Part shown: positions 6,850 to 16,356 of the stretch, one piece after another | Position numbering within the stretch: position 1 is the stretch's first letter | Layout: each line of letters opens with the position of its first letter | From: Betaproteobacteria bacterium | GTDB taxonomy: Bacteria > Pseudomonadota > Gammaproteobacteria > Burkholderiales > SG8-39 | DNA length: 33,864 bases | Assembly: GCA_947482825.1 (NCBI GenBank) | Contig: CANKMT010000064.1 | Span: 1-33,864, forward strand | Direction of reading: 5' to 3' | Translations under genes and position numbers: made by a program | Notes under the pieces: model-generated | Told to the model about the DNA's origin: nothing | Databases searched by the model: none | What the model saw: only the letters and a program-made list of their open reading frames with translations

Positions 6850-8265
6850 TCAATGCCCATGGCCGCCTCCGGCCTTGGGCTTCCTCACCCGCACCTCGGC
6901 AGCACCCGGCTTGCCCTGCGCGGGCATCGATTGCCCGCCTTCGGACTTGAAGCGGGCAGGCTCGGCGATCGGCCCGGTCCATTCGTGCGCGATCGTTCCA
7001 GGCGGGTGCTCGTACCAGCCCGGGTCCTTGTAGTCGCCTGGCTTCTGGTCGCGGCGCACCTTGAGCATGCTGAACATGCCGCCCATTTCCACCGATCCGA
7101 AAGGGCCGGTGCCGGTCATCATCGGCAGCGTGTTGTCGGGCAGCGGCATCTCCATCTCGGCCATGTCGGCCATGCCGCGCTCGCCCATCACCATGTAGTC
7201 CGGGATCAGCCGCGTGATCTGGCGTGCTACGCCGCGATGCTCCACGCCGATCAGGGTCGGCACGTTGTGGCCCATCGCGTTCATCGTGTGGTGCGACTTG
7301 TGGCAATGGAACGCCCAGTCGCCCTCCTCGTCGGCGAGAAAATCCAACTGGCGCATCTGGCCGACCGCGATGTCGGCGGTGACTTCGTACTGGCGGGCGC
7401 TTTTCGGCGTCGGGCCGCCGTCGGTGCCGGTGACGAGAAACTCGTGGCCGTGCAGGTGTATCGGGTGGTTCGTCATCGTCAGGTTGCCGATTCGCAGGCG
7501 CACCTTGTCGTTCTTGCGCACCACCAGCGGGTCGATACCCGGGAACGCTCGGCTGTTCCAGGTCCACAGGTTGAACTCGAGCATGGTCATGATCTTCGGC
7601 GTGTAGCTGCCGGGATCGATGTCGTAGGCATTCAGCAGGAAGCAGAAGTCGCGGTCCACCGGGTCGATGAGCGGGTGCTTTCCCTTTGGATGGGTGACCC
7701 AGAAACCCATCATGCCCATCGCCATCTGGGTCATTTCATCGGCGTGCGGGTGGTACATGAAAGTCCCCGGCCGGCGCGCGACGAACTCGTAGACGAAGGT
7801 CTTGCCGACACCGATCGCGGGCTGGTTGAGCCCCGCGACGCCGTCCATTCCATTCGGCAGCCGCTGGCCGTGCCAGTGGATGCTCGTGTGCTCCGGCAGC
7901 CGGTTGGTGACGAAGAGGCGCACGCGGTCGCCCTCGACCACTTCGATCGTGGGCCCGGGAGACTGCCCGTTATAGCCCCACAGGTGCGCCTTCATGCCCG
8001 GCGCGATCTCGCGCACGACGGGTTCCGCGACCAGATGAAACTCCTTGACCCCTGCATTCATGCGCCATGGCAAGGTCCAGCCGTTGAGCGTCACGACCGG
8101 GTTGTAGGGCTGGCCACTGTTGGGCACCAGCGGTGGCTGGGTTGCGGCCTTGTCGGTGCTCACGACTTCCGGCAATGCGGCGAGCGTTGCGCGGCTCACT
8201 GCGGCGGCGGCAAGCGTGGATCCCGCCAGCGCGGCGCCGCGCAGAAAATTCCTTCTCGATGTCAT
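6850..8265 (-). CDS. Tat-exported multicopper oxidase (CopA/CueO type)
   Basis: This 471-aa periplasmic oxidase probably converts Cu(I) to the less toxic Cu(II). The N-terminus TSRRNFLRG is a twin-arginine signal, implying export after copper loading. All four ligand clusters are present: HWHG (130-133), HPH (172-174), HPIHLHGH (267-274) and HCHKSHHTMNAM (320-331), which includes Cys321, His326 and Met331 of the type 1 site. A Met-rich stretch (VMGERGMADMAEMEM) near the C-terminal third is typical of cuprous oxidases. The ATG at 8265 is preferred because GAGG lies about ten bases upstream; the ATG at 8274 has no spacing to it. It follows the outer-membrane factor gene by a few bases. The C-terminus ends GGGHGH. 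Confidence 0.9.
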   Translation of the reverse strand: MTSRRNFLRGAALAGSTLAAAAVSRATLAALPEVVSTDKAATQPPLVPNSGQPYNPVVTLNGWTLPWRMNAGVKEFHLVAEPVVREIAPGMKAHLWGYNGQSPGPTIEVVEGDRVRLFVTNRLPEHTSIHWHGQRLPNGMDGVAGLNQPAIGVGKTFVYEFVARRPGTFMYHPHADEMTQMAMGMMGFWVTHPKGKHPLIDPVDRDFCFLLNAYDIDPGSYTPKIMTMLEFNLWTWNSRAFPGIDPLVVRKNDKVRLRIGNLTMTNHPIHLHGHEFLVTGTDGGPTPKSARQYEVTADIAVGQMRQLDFLADEEGDWAFHCHKSHHTMNAMGHNVPTLIGVEHRGVARQITRLIPDYMVMGERGMADMAEMEMPLPDNTLPMMTGTGPFGSVEMGGMFSMLKVRRDQKPGDYKDPGWYEHPPGTIAHEWTGPIAEPARFKSEGGQSMPAQGKPGAAEVRVRKPKAGGGHGH

Positions 8266-8280
8266 CTCTCGCATCCTCTT

Positions 8281-9699
8281 TCAGTGGCCGGCGCCGGCTT
8301 CGGCGCTGGCTTTCGAGCCTCGGGGGGCGGTGCTCAGGGTCGGCTTGCCGATCAGCGACATCTGCAGGTCGGCTTCGGCGACCCAGAAATCGCGCAGGGC
8401 TTCGATGGCGCTGTTCACGCTGGCGATCTGCGAGCGTGCGTCGGCCAGCAATTCGAAAACACCGATGAGCATTCCGTTGTAGCGCAACAGGTTTTCGTCC
8501 GCGATGCGCCTGCGTATCGGGACGACCTCCTCGCGATAGTGGCGCGCGATGTCCCAGGTCAAACGGTAGTTCGAATAGGTTTCGCGCACTTCGGAACGCG
8601 CATGGATCGCGGCCTCCGCGGCGCGTTCGACCGCCTGCATGTAGATCGACTCCGCTTTTGCAACCCGCGCAGTTCCCCAATCGAAAATCGGCAGCTCGAA
8701 GGAAATCTCGTAGCCATTCTTCCACCGGCTCGAGCGCGCGCCCTCGAGCACGCGCGCGGGACCGAACTCGAGCGTGTTGATGAACCGGGTGGTCTTCGTC
8801 AGCCCGAGTGATTTTGCGAGCGCCTCGGCATCGAGCCGGACTGCCTGCAGGTCGAGGCGTTCGCGCATGGCACGGGCTTCGATGTCCGGCAGGTCGGTGG
8901 CGGCCTTTGGAAGATCGGGCAGGCGCTCGGGGAGCTTCAGTTGAGTCTGGTCGCCCCATACCCCCAGCAGCCGCGCGAGCCGCTCGCGCGCGCCGACGCG
9001 CGCCTGCTCCGCGCGCGCCACGTTCAGCGCGGCCTCGGCGTAAAAACCCTGCTCGCGGGCCTGCTCGATCTTGCCCCAGTTGCCGCTGCGCGCCATGCGC
9101 CGCGCGAGTTCGGCGCTCGCATCGGCCACGTCCTTCACCTGCCTCGTGTAGCGCACGGTCTCCTCGGCGGCCAGCGCCGTGTAGTAGGCCTTGCGCGCCT
9201 CTGAAGCAATACGCAACACCTCGAGTGTTACGCCGCGTTTCACGCGCTCGAAGTTGCGCGCCTCGATCTCGGAGGCGAGCGGCAGCGTAATCAGCGAAAA
9301 CAGGTTGAACGTCAGCGCCTGCTCGATCTTGTATTCGCGGCCGCTGCCCTCCGGATGGGAAGCGCGGAGCATCGAGAAGTGCGGATTCGGCAGCCGCCCG
9401 GCCTGCACGAGGCTGGCCTCGCTTATTCCGAGCTCGGCGAATTCCGCCTGCAGGCCCCGATTGTTCAACAGCGCAGCCTGCACCGCGTCGTCGGCCGAAA
9501 GCGGCTTGGCCAGAAGTTCCGCGACGCGCCGGTCAATGCTCTCGCGCTGCTCTCCGGTCTTCGCCCACACGAGGTCTTTGCCGGTGCGTTCCTTCACCGT
9601 GCGTTCCACCATGCCGAAACCGCCGTCCTCGCTGAACGTCGCGCACCCGCCAAGGACGATCGTTGCGCAAGCGATCGCCGCCAGGCGCGCGCTCCTCAT
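8281..9699 (-). CDS. TolC-family outer-membrane factor lipoprotein
   Basis: This 472-aa protein carries a lipoprotein signal (LGGC, lipidated Cys19) followed by two related halves of long alpha-helices with the heptad-like Ala/Glu/Arg pattern of TolC-type outer-membrane factors. Length and layout suit a trimeric channel-tunnel. In copper clusters these proteins act with the adjacent multicopper oxidase (CopB/CusC-like roles). No membrane-fusion protein or RND pump is encoded here, so its inner-membrane partner is unknown. The ATG overlaps the upstream gene's stop (ATGA), with GGAGG just before it. It is intact across its length. Confidence 0.88.
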   Translation of the reverse strand: MRSARLAAIACATIVLGGCATFSEDGGFGMVERTVKERTGKDLVWAKTGEQRESIDRRVAELLAKPLSADDAVQAALLNNRGLQAEFAELGISEASLVQAGRLPNPHFSMLRASHPEGSGREYKIEQALTFNLFSLITLPLASEIEARNFERVKRGVTLEVLRIASEARKAYYTALAAEETVRYTRQVKDVADASAELARRMARSGNWGKIEQAREQGFYAEAALNVARAEQARVGARERLARLLGVWGDQTQLKLPERLPDLPKAATDLPDIEARAMRERLDLQAVRLDAEALAKSLGLTKTTRFINTLEFGPARVLEGARSSRWKNGYEISFELPIFDWGTARVAKAESIYMQAVERAAEAAIHARSEVRETYSNYRLTWDIARHYREEVVPIRRRIADENLLRYNGMLIGVFELLADARSQIASVNSAIEALRDFWVAEADLQMSLIGKPTLSTAPRGSKASAEAGAGH

Positions 9700-10055
9700 T
9701 GCTTACCTCCCGGCATGGTGTGTCCGCCGTGCGCGCCCGGCGGGTTCGGCTGCCGTACAGGCGGCGCCGGAGCCTCTCCGGAGGCCGTGCCCGCGGCTCC
9801 GGGGGCTTGCGCATCACGCGCATACTCGCGCCATCCGCCGATGCGGCCGACTTCGTCGTTCGCGGCGCGCCAATTGCCGACGGATTCGTCACCCAGGGCG
9901 CGATAGTCGGCGAACGGCGAGCGATACGTCGCGGCGGGAACCCGGGCTCCCGGATCCGCGGGATCGGCGCGCGTCTGGGCGCTGGCGGTCGATACCCAAT
10001 ACGCGGGTGTGGCGATGGCGATGCATATCGCCATGAAAGTTCGGTTTGGACGCAT
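9696..10055 (-). CDS. small exported protein of the copper cluster, unknown function
   Basis: This 119-aa protein has a signal peptide (about residues 1-26, ending STASA). The mature part is hydrophilic, with a central IGGWREYARDA segment and a Pro/Gly/His-rich tail (PPGAHGGHTMPGGK). I do not recognise a domain. Proteins of this size and tail occur before TolC-type genes in betaproteobacterial copper operons, and the ATGA overlap with the outer-membrane factor gene makes a functional link likely. The His/Met tail may bind copper. A GGGAG site precedes the ATG by about eight bases. Confidence 0.75.
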   Translation of the reverse strand: MRPNRTFMAICIAIATPAYWVSTASAQTRADPADPGARVPAATYRSPFADYRALGDESVGNWRAANDEVGRIGGWREYARDAQAPGAAGTASGEAPAPPVRQPNPPGAHGGHTMPGGKQ

Positions 10056-10083
10056 GTCCAGACTCCCTGCAATGGTTCGTGAT

Positions 10084-10125
10084 CTGCGTGCACGCGCACG
10101 CAGGGGTTGCGGCTCAGCGAGCCGC
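10084..10125. repeat. two adjacent perfect stem-loops
   Basis: CTGCGTGC-ACGC-GCACGCAG (10084-10103) is an 8-bp stem with a 4-base loop. GCGGCTC-AGC-GAGCCGC (10109-10125) is a 7-bp stem with a 3-base loop. They sit side by side in the 78-base gap between the CopL-like gene and the next gene of the copper cluster. No T-run follows on either strand, so they are not classic terminators. They may end or attenuate the first cistron's mRNA or protect the 3' processed end. Confidence 0.6.
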
Positions 10126-10133
10126 GCTACGAA

Positions 10134-10544
10134 TCAAAGGGATCGGACGAGCGGGGGCCGTTCGAGCTGCGCGGGCACGACACCCGCGAAGCCCTGCTCG
10201 GCGAAGGCAATGAGGCTCGCGCCGGGCGGCTCGAGCGGGAACGAAGTCCACGCCGCGGGCACCGCGGCGCCACCGACGCTGCACGCAGCGCAGGCGCTGC
10301 ACGAGGAGGCCGTGGGAGAGCCCTGCGATTCGGCAGGCTCGCCATGCACCGCGAAAGTGTGGTCGTGGCCGGCGTCCTGCTCACCGTGCATTCCGTGATG
10401 ATCCCCATGTCCGTCCGCAGAGATCGCCGTCTCGTGCTGATCCTGCGGGCAATGCAACATTGCCACGGCGGCCATGCCGCGCAGCGGCAGCGCGACGAGC
10501 GCCACGAGCAGGATCAGGATTTTGAACTTGAGGACCATCTTCAT
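10134..10544 (-). CDS. His/Cys-rich exported CopL-like protein
   Basis: This 136-aa protein starts with a signal or membrane anchor (about residues 5-26). A His-rich section follows (His31, 37, 46, 49, 50, 53, 60, 62, 67), then the cysteine cluster SSCSACAACS (Cys82, 85, 88) and an ending FAGVVPAQLERPPL. This arrangement matches small proteins labelled CopL or DUF2946-like that head copper operons, where CopL of Xanthomonas is needed for copper induction. It is the first gene of the minus-strand cluster, so a copper-sensing or buffering role is plausible. No strong Shine-Dalgarno site is seen. The family label is tentative; the metal-binding composition is plain. Confidence 0.7.
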   Translation of the reverse strand: MKMVLKFKILILLVALVALPLRGMAAVAMLHCPQDQHETAISADGHGDHHGMHGEQDAGHDHTFAVHGEPAESQGSPTASSCSACAACSVGGAAVPAAWTSFPLEPPGASLIAFAEQGFAGVVPAQLERPPLVRSL

Positions 10545-10613
10545 ATGCTAGCACGCGCAAATCAGAATACCGGCTTGTGACACGCCGCAGCCCGCTTGGT
10601 TCACCGCAGGCCG

Positions 10614-11474
10614 CTAGGACCGCTCGACGCCCGCCGGCGGCTCGGGCTCAACCCGCTGCTTGCGCACGCGCTCCGCCCTCCACGCCGCCGCGCCCTTGCC
10701 CACGCCCTCGATGACGTTGCCGTTCACGCGGCCGACATAGTCCACGCCGCCGGCCGAAAACGCCAGGCGGTCGCCGCGCAGCCGCCCGCCGCTGATCAGC
10801 ATTTCCTTATCGCCGATCGTGAGCTTGCCGGTGACCATCTGGAAATCCTGCCGCAGCTGGAGCTCTCCCGGCCCCATCTTCCAGGCGCCGGTCACTTTCG
10901 CAGGCACGATCCACAGGTACGCGGCGCAGAACGACTGGCAACCGTCGCTCACGTTCACCTTGGCGTCCTCAGCCCAGTCGCCCATCGTAAACGTGTTCGA
11001 GACGAGCCGCGTGCCGGGCTTGAGGTTGAGCAGCTTCGGGCGCAGCTGCAGGTTGATCCGGTCGAGGAGGAACATCGTGATCACGGTGGCTTTCGAGAAG
11101 TCGCTCGCGAAAAGGTCCGCCTTGACGAAAGTCGCCTTCTCCGCCACGCCTTCCGTTTGCGCATTGCGCTTGGAGAGCTCGACCATGTCCGGGTTGTACT
11201 CGATGCCCGTTGCCCGCACACCCCGCTTGGCGGCGGTGATGACCGTACGGCCGTCACCCGAGCCGAGGTCGATCAGGTAGTCTTTCGGCGTGACCTTGGC
11301 CATGTCGAGCATCTTGTCGACGAGCGCCTGTGGAGTCGGTACCCAGACGACATCCTTGCCTTCCTGGCCTACATTGGGCTCGTAGGCGGGCGTCGCCTGC
11401 GCAAGCGCGCCGCTCGCGCAAGCCGACAACATGAGTGCGATCAACAGTTCACGTGCATGGGTCAATGCGTGCAT
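10614..11474 (-). CDS. exported class I SAM-dependent methyltransferase-like protein
   Basis: From the ATG at 11474, chosen because GGGAG lies seven bases upstream, the protein is 286 aa. The N-terminus is a signal sequence with a possible lipobox (LSAC, Cys19) or a cut after GALA (about residue 25). The next block has the SAM-binding motif LIDLGSGDGRT (67-77), an acidic second motif (GIEYN) and the DOT1-like layout of a Rossmann methyltransferase. The C-terminal third is a beta-rich extension of unknown role. An exported methyltransferase is odd because SAM is cytoplasmic. The signal may not be cleaved, or the protein may have changed function. It sits between the copper cluster and glmM. 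Confidence 0.78.
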   Translation of the reverse strand: MHALTHARELLIALMLSACASGALAQATPAYEPNVGQEGKDVVWVPTPQALVDKMLDMAKVTPKDYLIDLGSGDGRTVITAAKRGVRATGIEYNPDMVELSKRNAQTEGVAEKATFVKADLFASDFSKATVITMFLLDRINLQLRPKLLNLKPGTRLVSNTFTMGDWAEDAKVNVSDGCQSFCAAYLWIVPAKVTGAWKMGPGELQLRQDFQMVTGKLTIGDKEMLISGGRLRGDRLAFSAGGVDYVGRVNGNVIEGVGKGAAAWRAERVRKQRVEPEPPAGVERS

Positions 11475-11550
11475 GGAATTCTCCCGTTTTTCCATTTCAG
11501 ACAAGCTCTCAGGAACAGCGCCTTGCTTTGCCGCGTCGATCGCGCCCTGC

Positions 11551-12906
11551 TCAGGCGCCAGCGGCCTGCCGTACCGCAGCCGCTATCGATTCCGCCCCCT
11601 GCTCGACCGCCGAGCGCGGCTCGCCTTCGACCATCACGCGCAGCACCGGCTCCGTGCCCGACGGACGCAGCAGGACGCGGCCATGGCCGGCGAGCGAGGT
11701 TTCCACTTCCTTTTGCGCCGCCGCGATCGATGCGTGCACCGTCCAGTCGAATCCGCGCGCGACCTTCACATTGACGAGGACCTGCGGGTAAAGCGCGAGG
11801 TCCGAGATGAGCTCGGCAAGCGACTTGCCCGATTCGCGAATCGCAGTCAGGACCTGCAGGGCCGACACCAACCCGTCACCGGTGGTGTGCTTGTCGAGGC
11901 AGATCACGTGCCCGGAATTCTCGCCGCCGTAGAGCCAACCCTTTTCGCGCAGCATCTCGAGCACGTAGCGGTCGCCGACCTTGGCCCGGCCGAAGGCGAT
12001 GCCCAGGCGGCCGATGGCCTGCTCCATGCCGAGGTTGGTCATCAGTGTCCCGGCCACCCCCGCCACCTTCTCGCGACGCGCGCGGTGACCGACGATGGCA
12101 AAGAGCAATTCATCGCCGTCGTACAGCCGCCCGGCTGAATCCACGACGACGAGCCTGTCGGCGTCGCCATCGAGCGCGATGCCGTAGTCGGCCTTGGTTC
12201 GCTTGACTTCCATCACGAGCTGGTCGGGCGCGGTCGCGCCGAACATGTCGTTGATGTTGAAGCCGTCGGGCTGCACGCCGATCGGCACCACGTCGGCGCC
12301 GAGTTCGTGGAACAGGTGTGGGGCGACCTGATAGGCCGCGCCGTGCGCACAGTCGACCACGAGCTTCATGCCCTTGAGGTCGAGCTCGGCGGGGAAGTTC
12401 GACTTGCAGAACTCGACGTAACGTCCCGCCGCGTCCTCGATGCGCCGCGCGCGCCCAAGCTGCGCCGCGGCGTTGCAGCCCATGGTGAATTCCAGAGCTC
12501 TTTCCACCTGCGCCTCGAAGGCATCCGGCAGCTTGAACCCGTCGCCGGAAAAGAACTTGATGCCGTTGTCCTGGTACGCGTTGTGCGAGGCGCTGATCAC
12601 CACGCCGGCCATCAACCTCAGCGCGCGCGTGAGGTACGCCACGCCGGGCGTCGGCAGCGGCCCGCACAGGAGCACGTCCACGCCCGCGGCGGAGAAGCCG
12701 GCTTCAAGAGCGGCCTCGAGCATGTAGCCGGAGATGCGCGTGTCCTTGCCGATCAGCACCGCAGGCCGGTCCGAGGCCGAAGCCTGCCTGCGCTCGGTGA
12801 GGACCTTGCCGGCCGCATAGCCGAGGCGCAAGACGAAATCCGCCGTCATCGGCGGCTCACCCACCGTGCCGCGGACGCCATCGGTCCCGAAGTACTTTCT
12901 GCTCAT
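11551..12906 (-). CDS. glmM: phosphoglucosamine mutase
   Basis: GlmM interconverts glucosamine-6-phosphate and glucosamine-1-phosphate for UDP-GlcNAc and cell-wall synthesis. The 451-aa protein begins [13 protein letters not shown], the usual N-terminus. It has the phosphoserine loop ISASHNA (Ser107), the Mg-binding loop DGDADR and the C-terminal phosphate-binding loop RPSGTEP. An upstream in-frame ATG at 12927 would add seven residues and is not favoured. The start overlaps the folP stop as ATGA, giving the conserved ftsH-folP-glmM order. Confidence 0.96.
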   Translation of the reverse strand: MSRKYFGTDGVRGTVGEPPMTADFVLRLGYAAGKVLTERRQASASDRPAVLIGKDTRISGYMLEAALEAGFSAAGVDVLLCGPLPTPGVAYLTRALRLMAGVVISASHNAYQDNGIKFFSGDGFKLPDAFEAQVERALEFTMGCNAAAQLGRARRIEDAAGRYVEFCKSNFPAELDLKGMKLVVDCAHGAAYQVAPHLFHELGADVVPIGVQPDGFNINDMFGATAPDQLVMEVKRTKADYGIALDGDADRLVVVDSAGRLYDGDELLFAIVGHRARREKVAGVAGTLMTNLGMEQAIGRLGIAFGRAKVGDRYVLEMLREKGWLYGGENSGHVICLDKHTTGDGLVSALQVLTAIRESGKSLAELISDLALYPQVLVNVKVARGFDWTVHASIAAAQKEVETSLAGHGRVLLRPSGTEPVLRVMVEGEPRSAVEQGAESIAAAVRQAAGA

Positions 12907-13733
12907 CCTGCCTCCACTGCTTTCCATACGGCGAGCGCATCGCGCGTCTCGCCCACGTCATGCACGCGCAGTATTTTCGCCCCGCGCTGCGCTGCGAGCA
13001 AAGCCGCCGTCACGCTGGCCGCCTTCCGGTCGCCCGCCGGACGCCCGGTGATCCGGCCGAGCGTCGACTTGCGCGACAGCCCGGCCAGTACCGGCAGGCC
13101 TTGTCGCGCCAAGCCGCGAAGATTGCGCAGCAGCGCGAAATTGTGCGTGTCCGTCTTGCCGAACCCGAATCCGGGATCGATCACGATTCGATTGCGCGCA
13201 ATGCCCGCGGCCTGAGCGGCGGCAACGCGCGTGGCGAGAAAGGCGAACACTTCGGCCACCACGTCGTCATAGCGGGGATTCTGCTGCATCGTCGCGGGTT
13301 CGCCCTTCTTGTGCATGAGGCAGACCGCGCAATCCGTGCCGGCCACCGCCTCGAGCGCGCCCGGCGCGCTCAAAGCCTCGATGTCGTTGATCATCGAAGC
13401 GCCTTCAGCGAGGACCGCGCGCATCACCGCGGCCCGGCGCGTGTCGACCGAGACCGGGACCCCCAGGTCGCGGATTCCGCGCAGGACGGGAAGCAGGCGC
13501 GCAAGTTCTTCCTGCTCATCGACCGGGCGCGCACCGGGGCGCGTGGACTCGGCGCCGATGTCGATGATGGCCGCGCCCTCTTCGACAAGGTGTCGGGCCT
13601 GCGCGATCGCGGCTGGCGGCGCGAGGAATGCGCCGCCATCCGAAAAGGAATCGGGGGTCACGTTGACCACGCCCATGACCAGCGGGAAATCCAGCGGCAG
13701 CAGGAACCTGCCGCATTGAAGCGTCGCGGTCAG
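12903..13733 (-). CDS. folP: dihydropteroate synthase
   Basis: FolP condenses the pterin pyrophosphate with p-aminobenzoate in folate synthesis, the sulfonamide target. Motifs are [36 protein letters not shown] and GLSRKSTLG. The frame after the ftsH stop has no ATG, GTG or TTG until the ATG at 13676, which would delete the first beta-strand ([15 protein letters not shown]) that other FolP proteins have. A CTG at 13733 overlaps the ftsH TGA as CTGA, exactly where an ATG is expected, and gives a normal 276-aa protein; this start is inferred. The gene is coupled to ftsH and glmM. Confidence 0.92.
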   Translation of the reverse strand: MTATLQCGRFLLPLDFPLVMGVVNVTPDSFSDGGAFLAPPAAIAQARHLVEEGAAIIDIGAESTRPGARPVDEQEELARLLPVLRGIRDLGVPVSVDTRRAAVMRAVLAEGASMINDIEALSAPGALEAVAGTDCAVCLMHKKGEPATMQQNPRYDDVVAEVFAFLATRVAAAQAAGIARNRIVIDPGFGFGKTDTHNFALLRNLRGLARQGLPVLAGLSRKSTLGRITGRPAGDRKAASVTAALLAAQRGAKILRVHDVGETRDALAVWKAVEAG

Positions 13734-15613
13734 CTTGCTGCCGGGGCCGCCGCGCTGGGCGCGTTGTCCGACGGGGGCGGCGGCGTCGGGGTCGACGGCG
13801 CCACGATCTTGGGGGGACGCGGAGGCTGGCCGGCCATGATGTCGTTCAGCTGGTCGGCGTCGAGCGTTTCCCACTCGAGCAGCGCCGCGGCCATGACCTC
13901 GACCTTGTCGCGATTGCCCTCGATGAGCTTGCGCGCCAGGGCGTACTGGGTGTCGATGATGCGGCGGATTTCCGCGTCGACCTGGCGCAGCGTGTCTTCG
14001 GAGACATTCTTGTGCGTGGTGATCGAGCGGCCGAGGAACACCTCGCCCTCGTTGTCGCCGTACACCATGGTGCCCATGACATCCGACATGCCCCACTGCG
14101 TCACCATGCGGCGCGCGAGGTCGGTGGCGCGCTCGAAGTCGTTCGACGCGCCGGTGGTCATCTGGTGCATGAAGATTTCCTCGGCGATGCGGCCCCCGAA
14201 CAGCACGGCGATCGTGTTCAGGAGGCGATCGCGGTCCTGGCTGTAGCGGTCTTCCGCCGGCAGTTGCATGGTCACGCCCAGCGCGCGGCCCCGCGGGATG
14301 ATCGTCACTTTGTGCACGGGATCGGTCTTGGGCAGCATCTTGGCCACCAGCACGTGACCGGACTCGTGGTACGCGGTGTTCCTGCGCTCTTCCACCGGCA
14401 TCACCATGGAGCGGCGCTCGGCGCCCATCATGATCTTGTCCTTGGCGCGCTCGAAATCTTCCATATCGACGAGGCGCTTGGTCTTGCGCGCCGCAAAGAG
14501 CGCCGCCTCGTTGACGAGATTGGCGAGGTCCGCGCCCGAAAACCCCGGCGTGCCGCGCGCGATGATGTCGGCCTTGACGTCCGGCGCGAGAGGCACCTTG
14601 CGCATGTGCACCATGAGGATCTGCTCGCGGCCGCGGATGTCGGGCAGCGGCACGACCACCTGCCGGTCGAAGCGGCCCGGGCGCATCAGCGCGGGGTCGA
14701 GCACGTCCGGCCGGTTGGTCGCGGCGATGACGATCACGCCGACGTTGGCCTCGAAGCCGTCCATTTCGACGAGCAACTGGTTCAGCGTTTGCTCGCGCTC
14801 GTCGTTGCCGCCGCCTAGCCCGGCGCCGCGCTGGCGGCCGACCGCGTCGATTTCGTCGATGAATACGATGCACGGCGCGCTTTTCTTGGCTTGCTCGAAC
14901 ATGTCGCGCACGCGGGCCGCGCCCACGCCGACGAACATCTCGACGAAGTCGGAGCCCGAAATCGAGAAGAACGGAACCTTGGCCTCGCCCGCGATGGCCC
15001 GCGCGAGCAGCGTCTTGCCGGTGCCGGGCGAGCCGACCATCAGCACGCCGCGCGGGATGCGCCCGCCGAGTTTCTGGAACTTGGACGGGTCGCGCAGGAA
15101 GTCCACGAGTTCGGAGACTTCTTCCTTGGCCTCTTCACAGCCGGCCACGTCGGCAAACGTAACGGTATTGGTGGATTCATCGAGCATGCGCGCGCGCGAC
15201 TTGCCGAACGAAAACGCGCCGCCGCGGCCGCCGCCCTGCATCTGGCGCATGAAGAACACCCATACGCCGATCAGGAGCAGCATCGGGAACCAGGAGACGA
15301 AGATGTTGACCAGCAAAGAAGGTTCCTCCTCGGGCTTGGCCTCGATCTTCACGCCGTATTTGAGCAGGTCGGACACCAGCCAGATGTCACCGGGCGAATA
15401 GCTGGTGACGCGCTTGCCGTCGTTGGTCGTCGCCTTGAGTTGGCGGCCTTCGATGGTGACCTTGGCGATGCGGCCGGATTTCACCTCCTCGATGAACTGG
15501 GAGTACTCCATCGGCGCTTGCACGGCCTGGCGGGTATTGAACTGGTTGAACACGGTCATCAGCACCAGGCCGATGACCAGCCAGATCACCAGGTTCTTCA
15601 TCATGTTGTTCAT
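13730..15613 (-). CDS. ftsH: ATP-dependent membrane metalloprotease FtsH
   Basis: FtsH degrades misfolded membrane proteins and short-lived regulators such as sigma-32 and LpxC. The 627-aa protein has two membrane segments (about residues 7-23 and 107-126) around a periplasmic domain. An AAA module follows with Walker A GSPGTGKT (194-201), Walker B IVFIDEID and an SRH arginine-finger region, then the zinc protease motif HESGH. The C-terminus is Pro/Ala-rich. AAGGAA precedes the ATG by six bases. It follows rlmE by 65 bases, the usual neighbour pair. Confidence 0.97.
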   Translation of the reverse strand: MNNMMKNLVIWLVIGLVLMTVFNQFNTRQAVQAPMEYSQFIEEVKSGRIAKVTIEGRQLKATTNDGKRVTSYSPGDIWLVSDLLKYGVKIEAKPEEEPSLLVNIFVSWFPMLLLIGVWVFFMRQMQGGGRGGAFSFGKSRARMLDESTNTVTFADVAGCEEAKEEVSELVDFLRDPSKFQKLGGRIPRGVLMVGSPGTGKTLLARAIAGEAKVPFFSISGSDFVEMFVGVGAARVRDMFEQAKKSAPCIVFIDEIDAVGRQRGAGLGGGNDEREQTLNQLLVEMDGFEANVGVIVIAATNRPDVLDPALMRPGRFDRQVVVPLPDIRGREQILMVHMRKVPLAPDVKADIIARGTPGFSGADLANLVNEAALFAARKTKRLVDMEDFERAKDKIMMGAERRSMVMPVEERRNTAYHESGHVLVAKMLPKTDPVHKVTIIPRGRALGVTMQLPAEDRYSQDRDRLLNTIAVLFGGRIAEEIFMHQMTTGASNDFERATDLARRMVTQWGMSDVMGTMVYGDNEGEVFLGRSITTHKNVSEDTLRQVDAEIRRIIDTQYALARKLIEGNRDKVEVMAAALLEWETLDADQLNDIMAGQPPRPPKIVAPSTPTPPPPSDNAPSAAAPAAS

Positions 15614-15678
15614 GCGGTTCCTTGGAGCGACAGCGCGCTTGCGCCCATTTGACTGCGAACTGCGGAGGAAAGGCTATT

Positions 15679-16335
15679 CTAATCCGAATCTTGCACCATC
15701 GAATCCATCACTGCGGCAGGGCGCAAACCGCGTCCCAGCAGGTACATCTCGCGGCTTTCGCCCCGCGATGCATCGGGTTTGCGGGTGGTGACCGTGCGAA
15801 ATGTCCCTTTCATGCGGGCAAGCAGATCCGGATAAGCCTCGCCCTGGAATACCTTGACCACAAAAATCCCATCTGGTTTCAAGCCGTCCTTGCAATATTC
15901 GATTGCCAGCTCGGTGAGCGCCGCGGCATTCGCCTGGTCCACGCTCGGGATGCCCGAAACGTTGGGCAGCATGTCCGACATCACCACGTCGGCCAGTTTG
16001 CCCCCCAGCGCCTCATGGATCGCTGCGCGCACCCCGGGATCGCGAAAATCGCCCCGAATCACCCTTACGCCAGAGATTGGGGCGGTTTCCAGAAGATCAA
16101 CCGCAACCACCGCCCCTTTTGGACCCACCCGCCCGACCGCCAATTGCGACCATCCGCCGGGCGCCGCGCCGAGGTCGACCACCAGTGCGCCGGGCCTGAA
16201 CAGGCGATCCTTCGCGTCGATCTGCTCAAGCTTGAAGGCGGCGCGCGAGCGGTAACCCTGCGCTTTGGCCTTTTGCACGTAGGCGTCGCTCACGTGCCGC
16301 CTGAGCCAGGCCTTGCTTGATTTGGAGCGCGCCAT
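15679..16335 (-). CDS. rlmE: 23S rRNA 2'-O-methyltransferase RlmE (RrmJ/FtsJ)
   Basis: RlmE methylates the 2'-O of U2552 in 23S rRNA during late 50S assembly. The 218-aa protein starts MARSKSSKAWL. It contains RAAFKL with the catalytic Lys35, the SAM motif DLGAAPGGWSQ, the acidic catalytic motif SDMLPN, VKVFQG with the second Lys, and the final Glu in SREMYLLG; together these make the K-D-K-E tetrad. The ATG at 16335 is chosen over upstream frames by homology. It diverges from yhbY with only 21 bases between the starts. Confidence 0.96.
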   Translation of the reverse strand: MARSKSSKAWLRRHVSDAYVQKAKAQGYRSRAAFKLEQIDAKDRLFRPGALVVDLGAAPGGWSQLAVGRVGPKGAVVAVDLLETAPISGVRVIRGDFRDPGVRAAIHEALGGKLADVVMSDMLPNVSGIPSVDQANAAALTELAIEYCKDGLKPDGIFVVKVFQGEAYPDLLARMKGTFRTVTTRKPDASRGESREMYLLGRGLRPAAVMDSMVQDSD

Positions 16336-16356
16336 CGCTTGACTTAGAGTGTCGAC

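Noticed and set aside
6823..8811. 662-codon open frame on the plus strand
   Set aside because: It is antisense to the multicopper oxidase and outer-membrane factor genes, which have clear family motifs. Long antisense frames are expected at this GC content.
12903..14873. 656-codon open frame continuing folP back through ftsH
   Set aside because: The upstream part is an out-of-frame shadow of ftsH. Only the FolP portion has conserved motifs.
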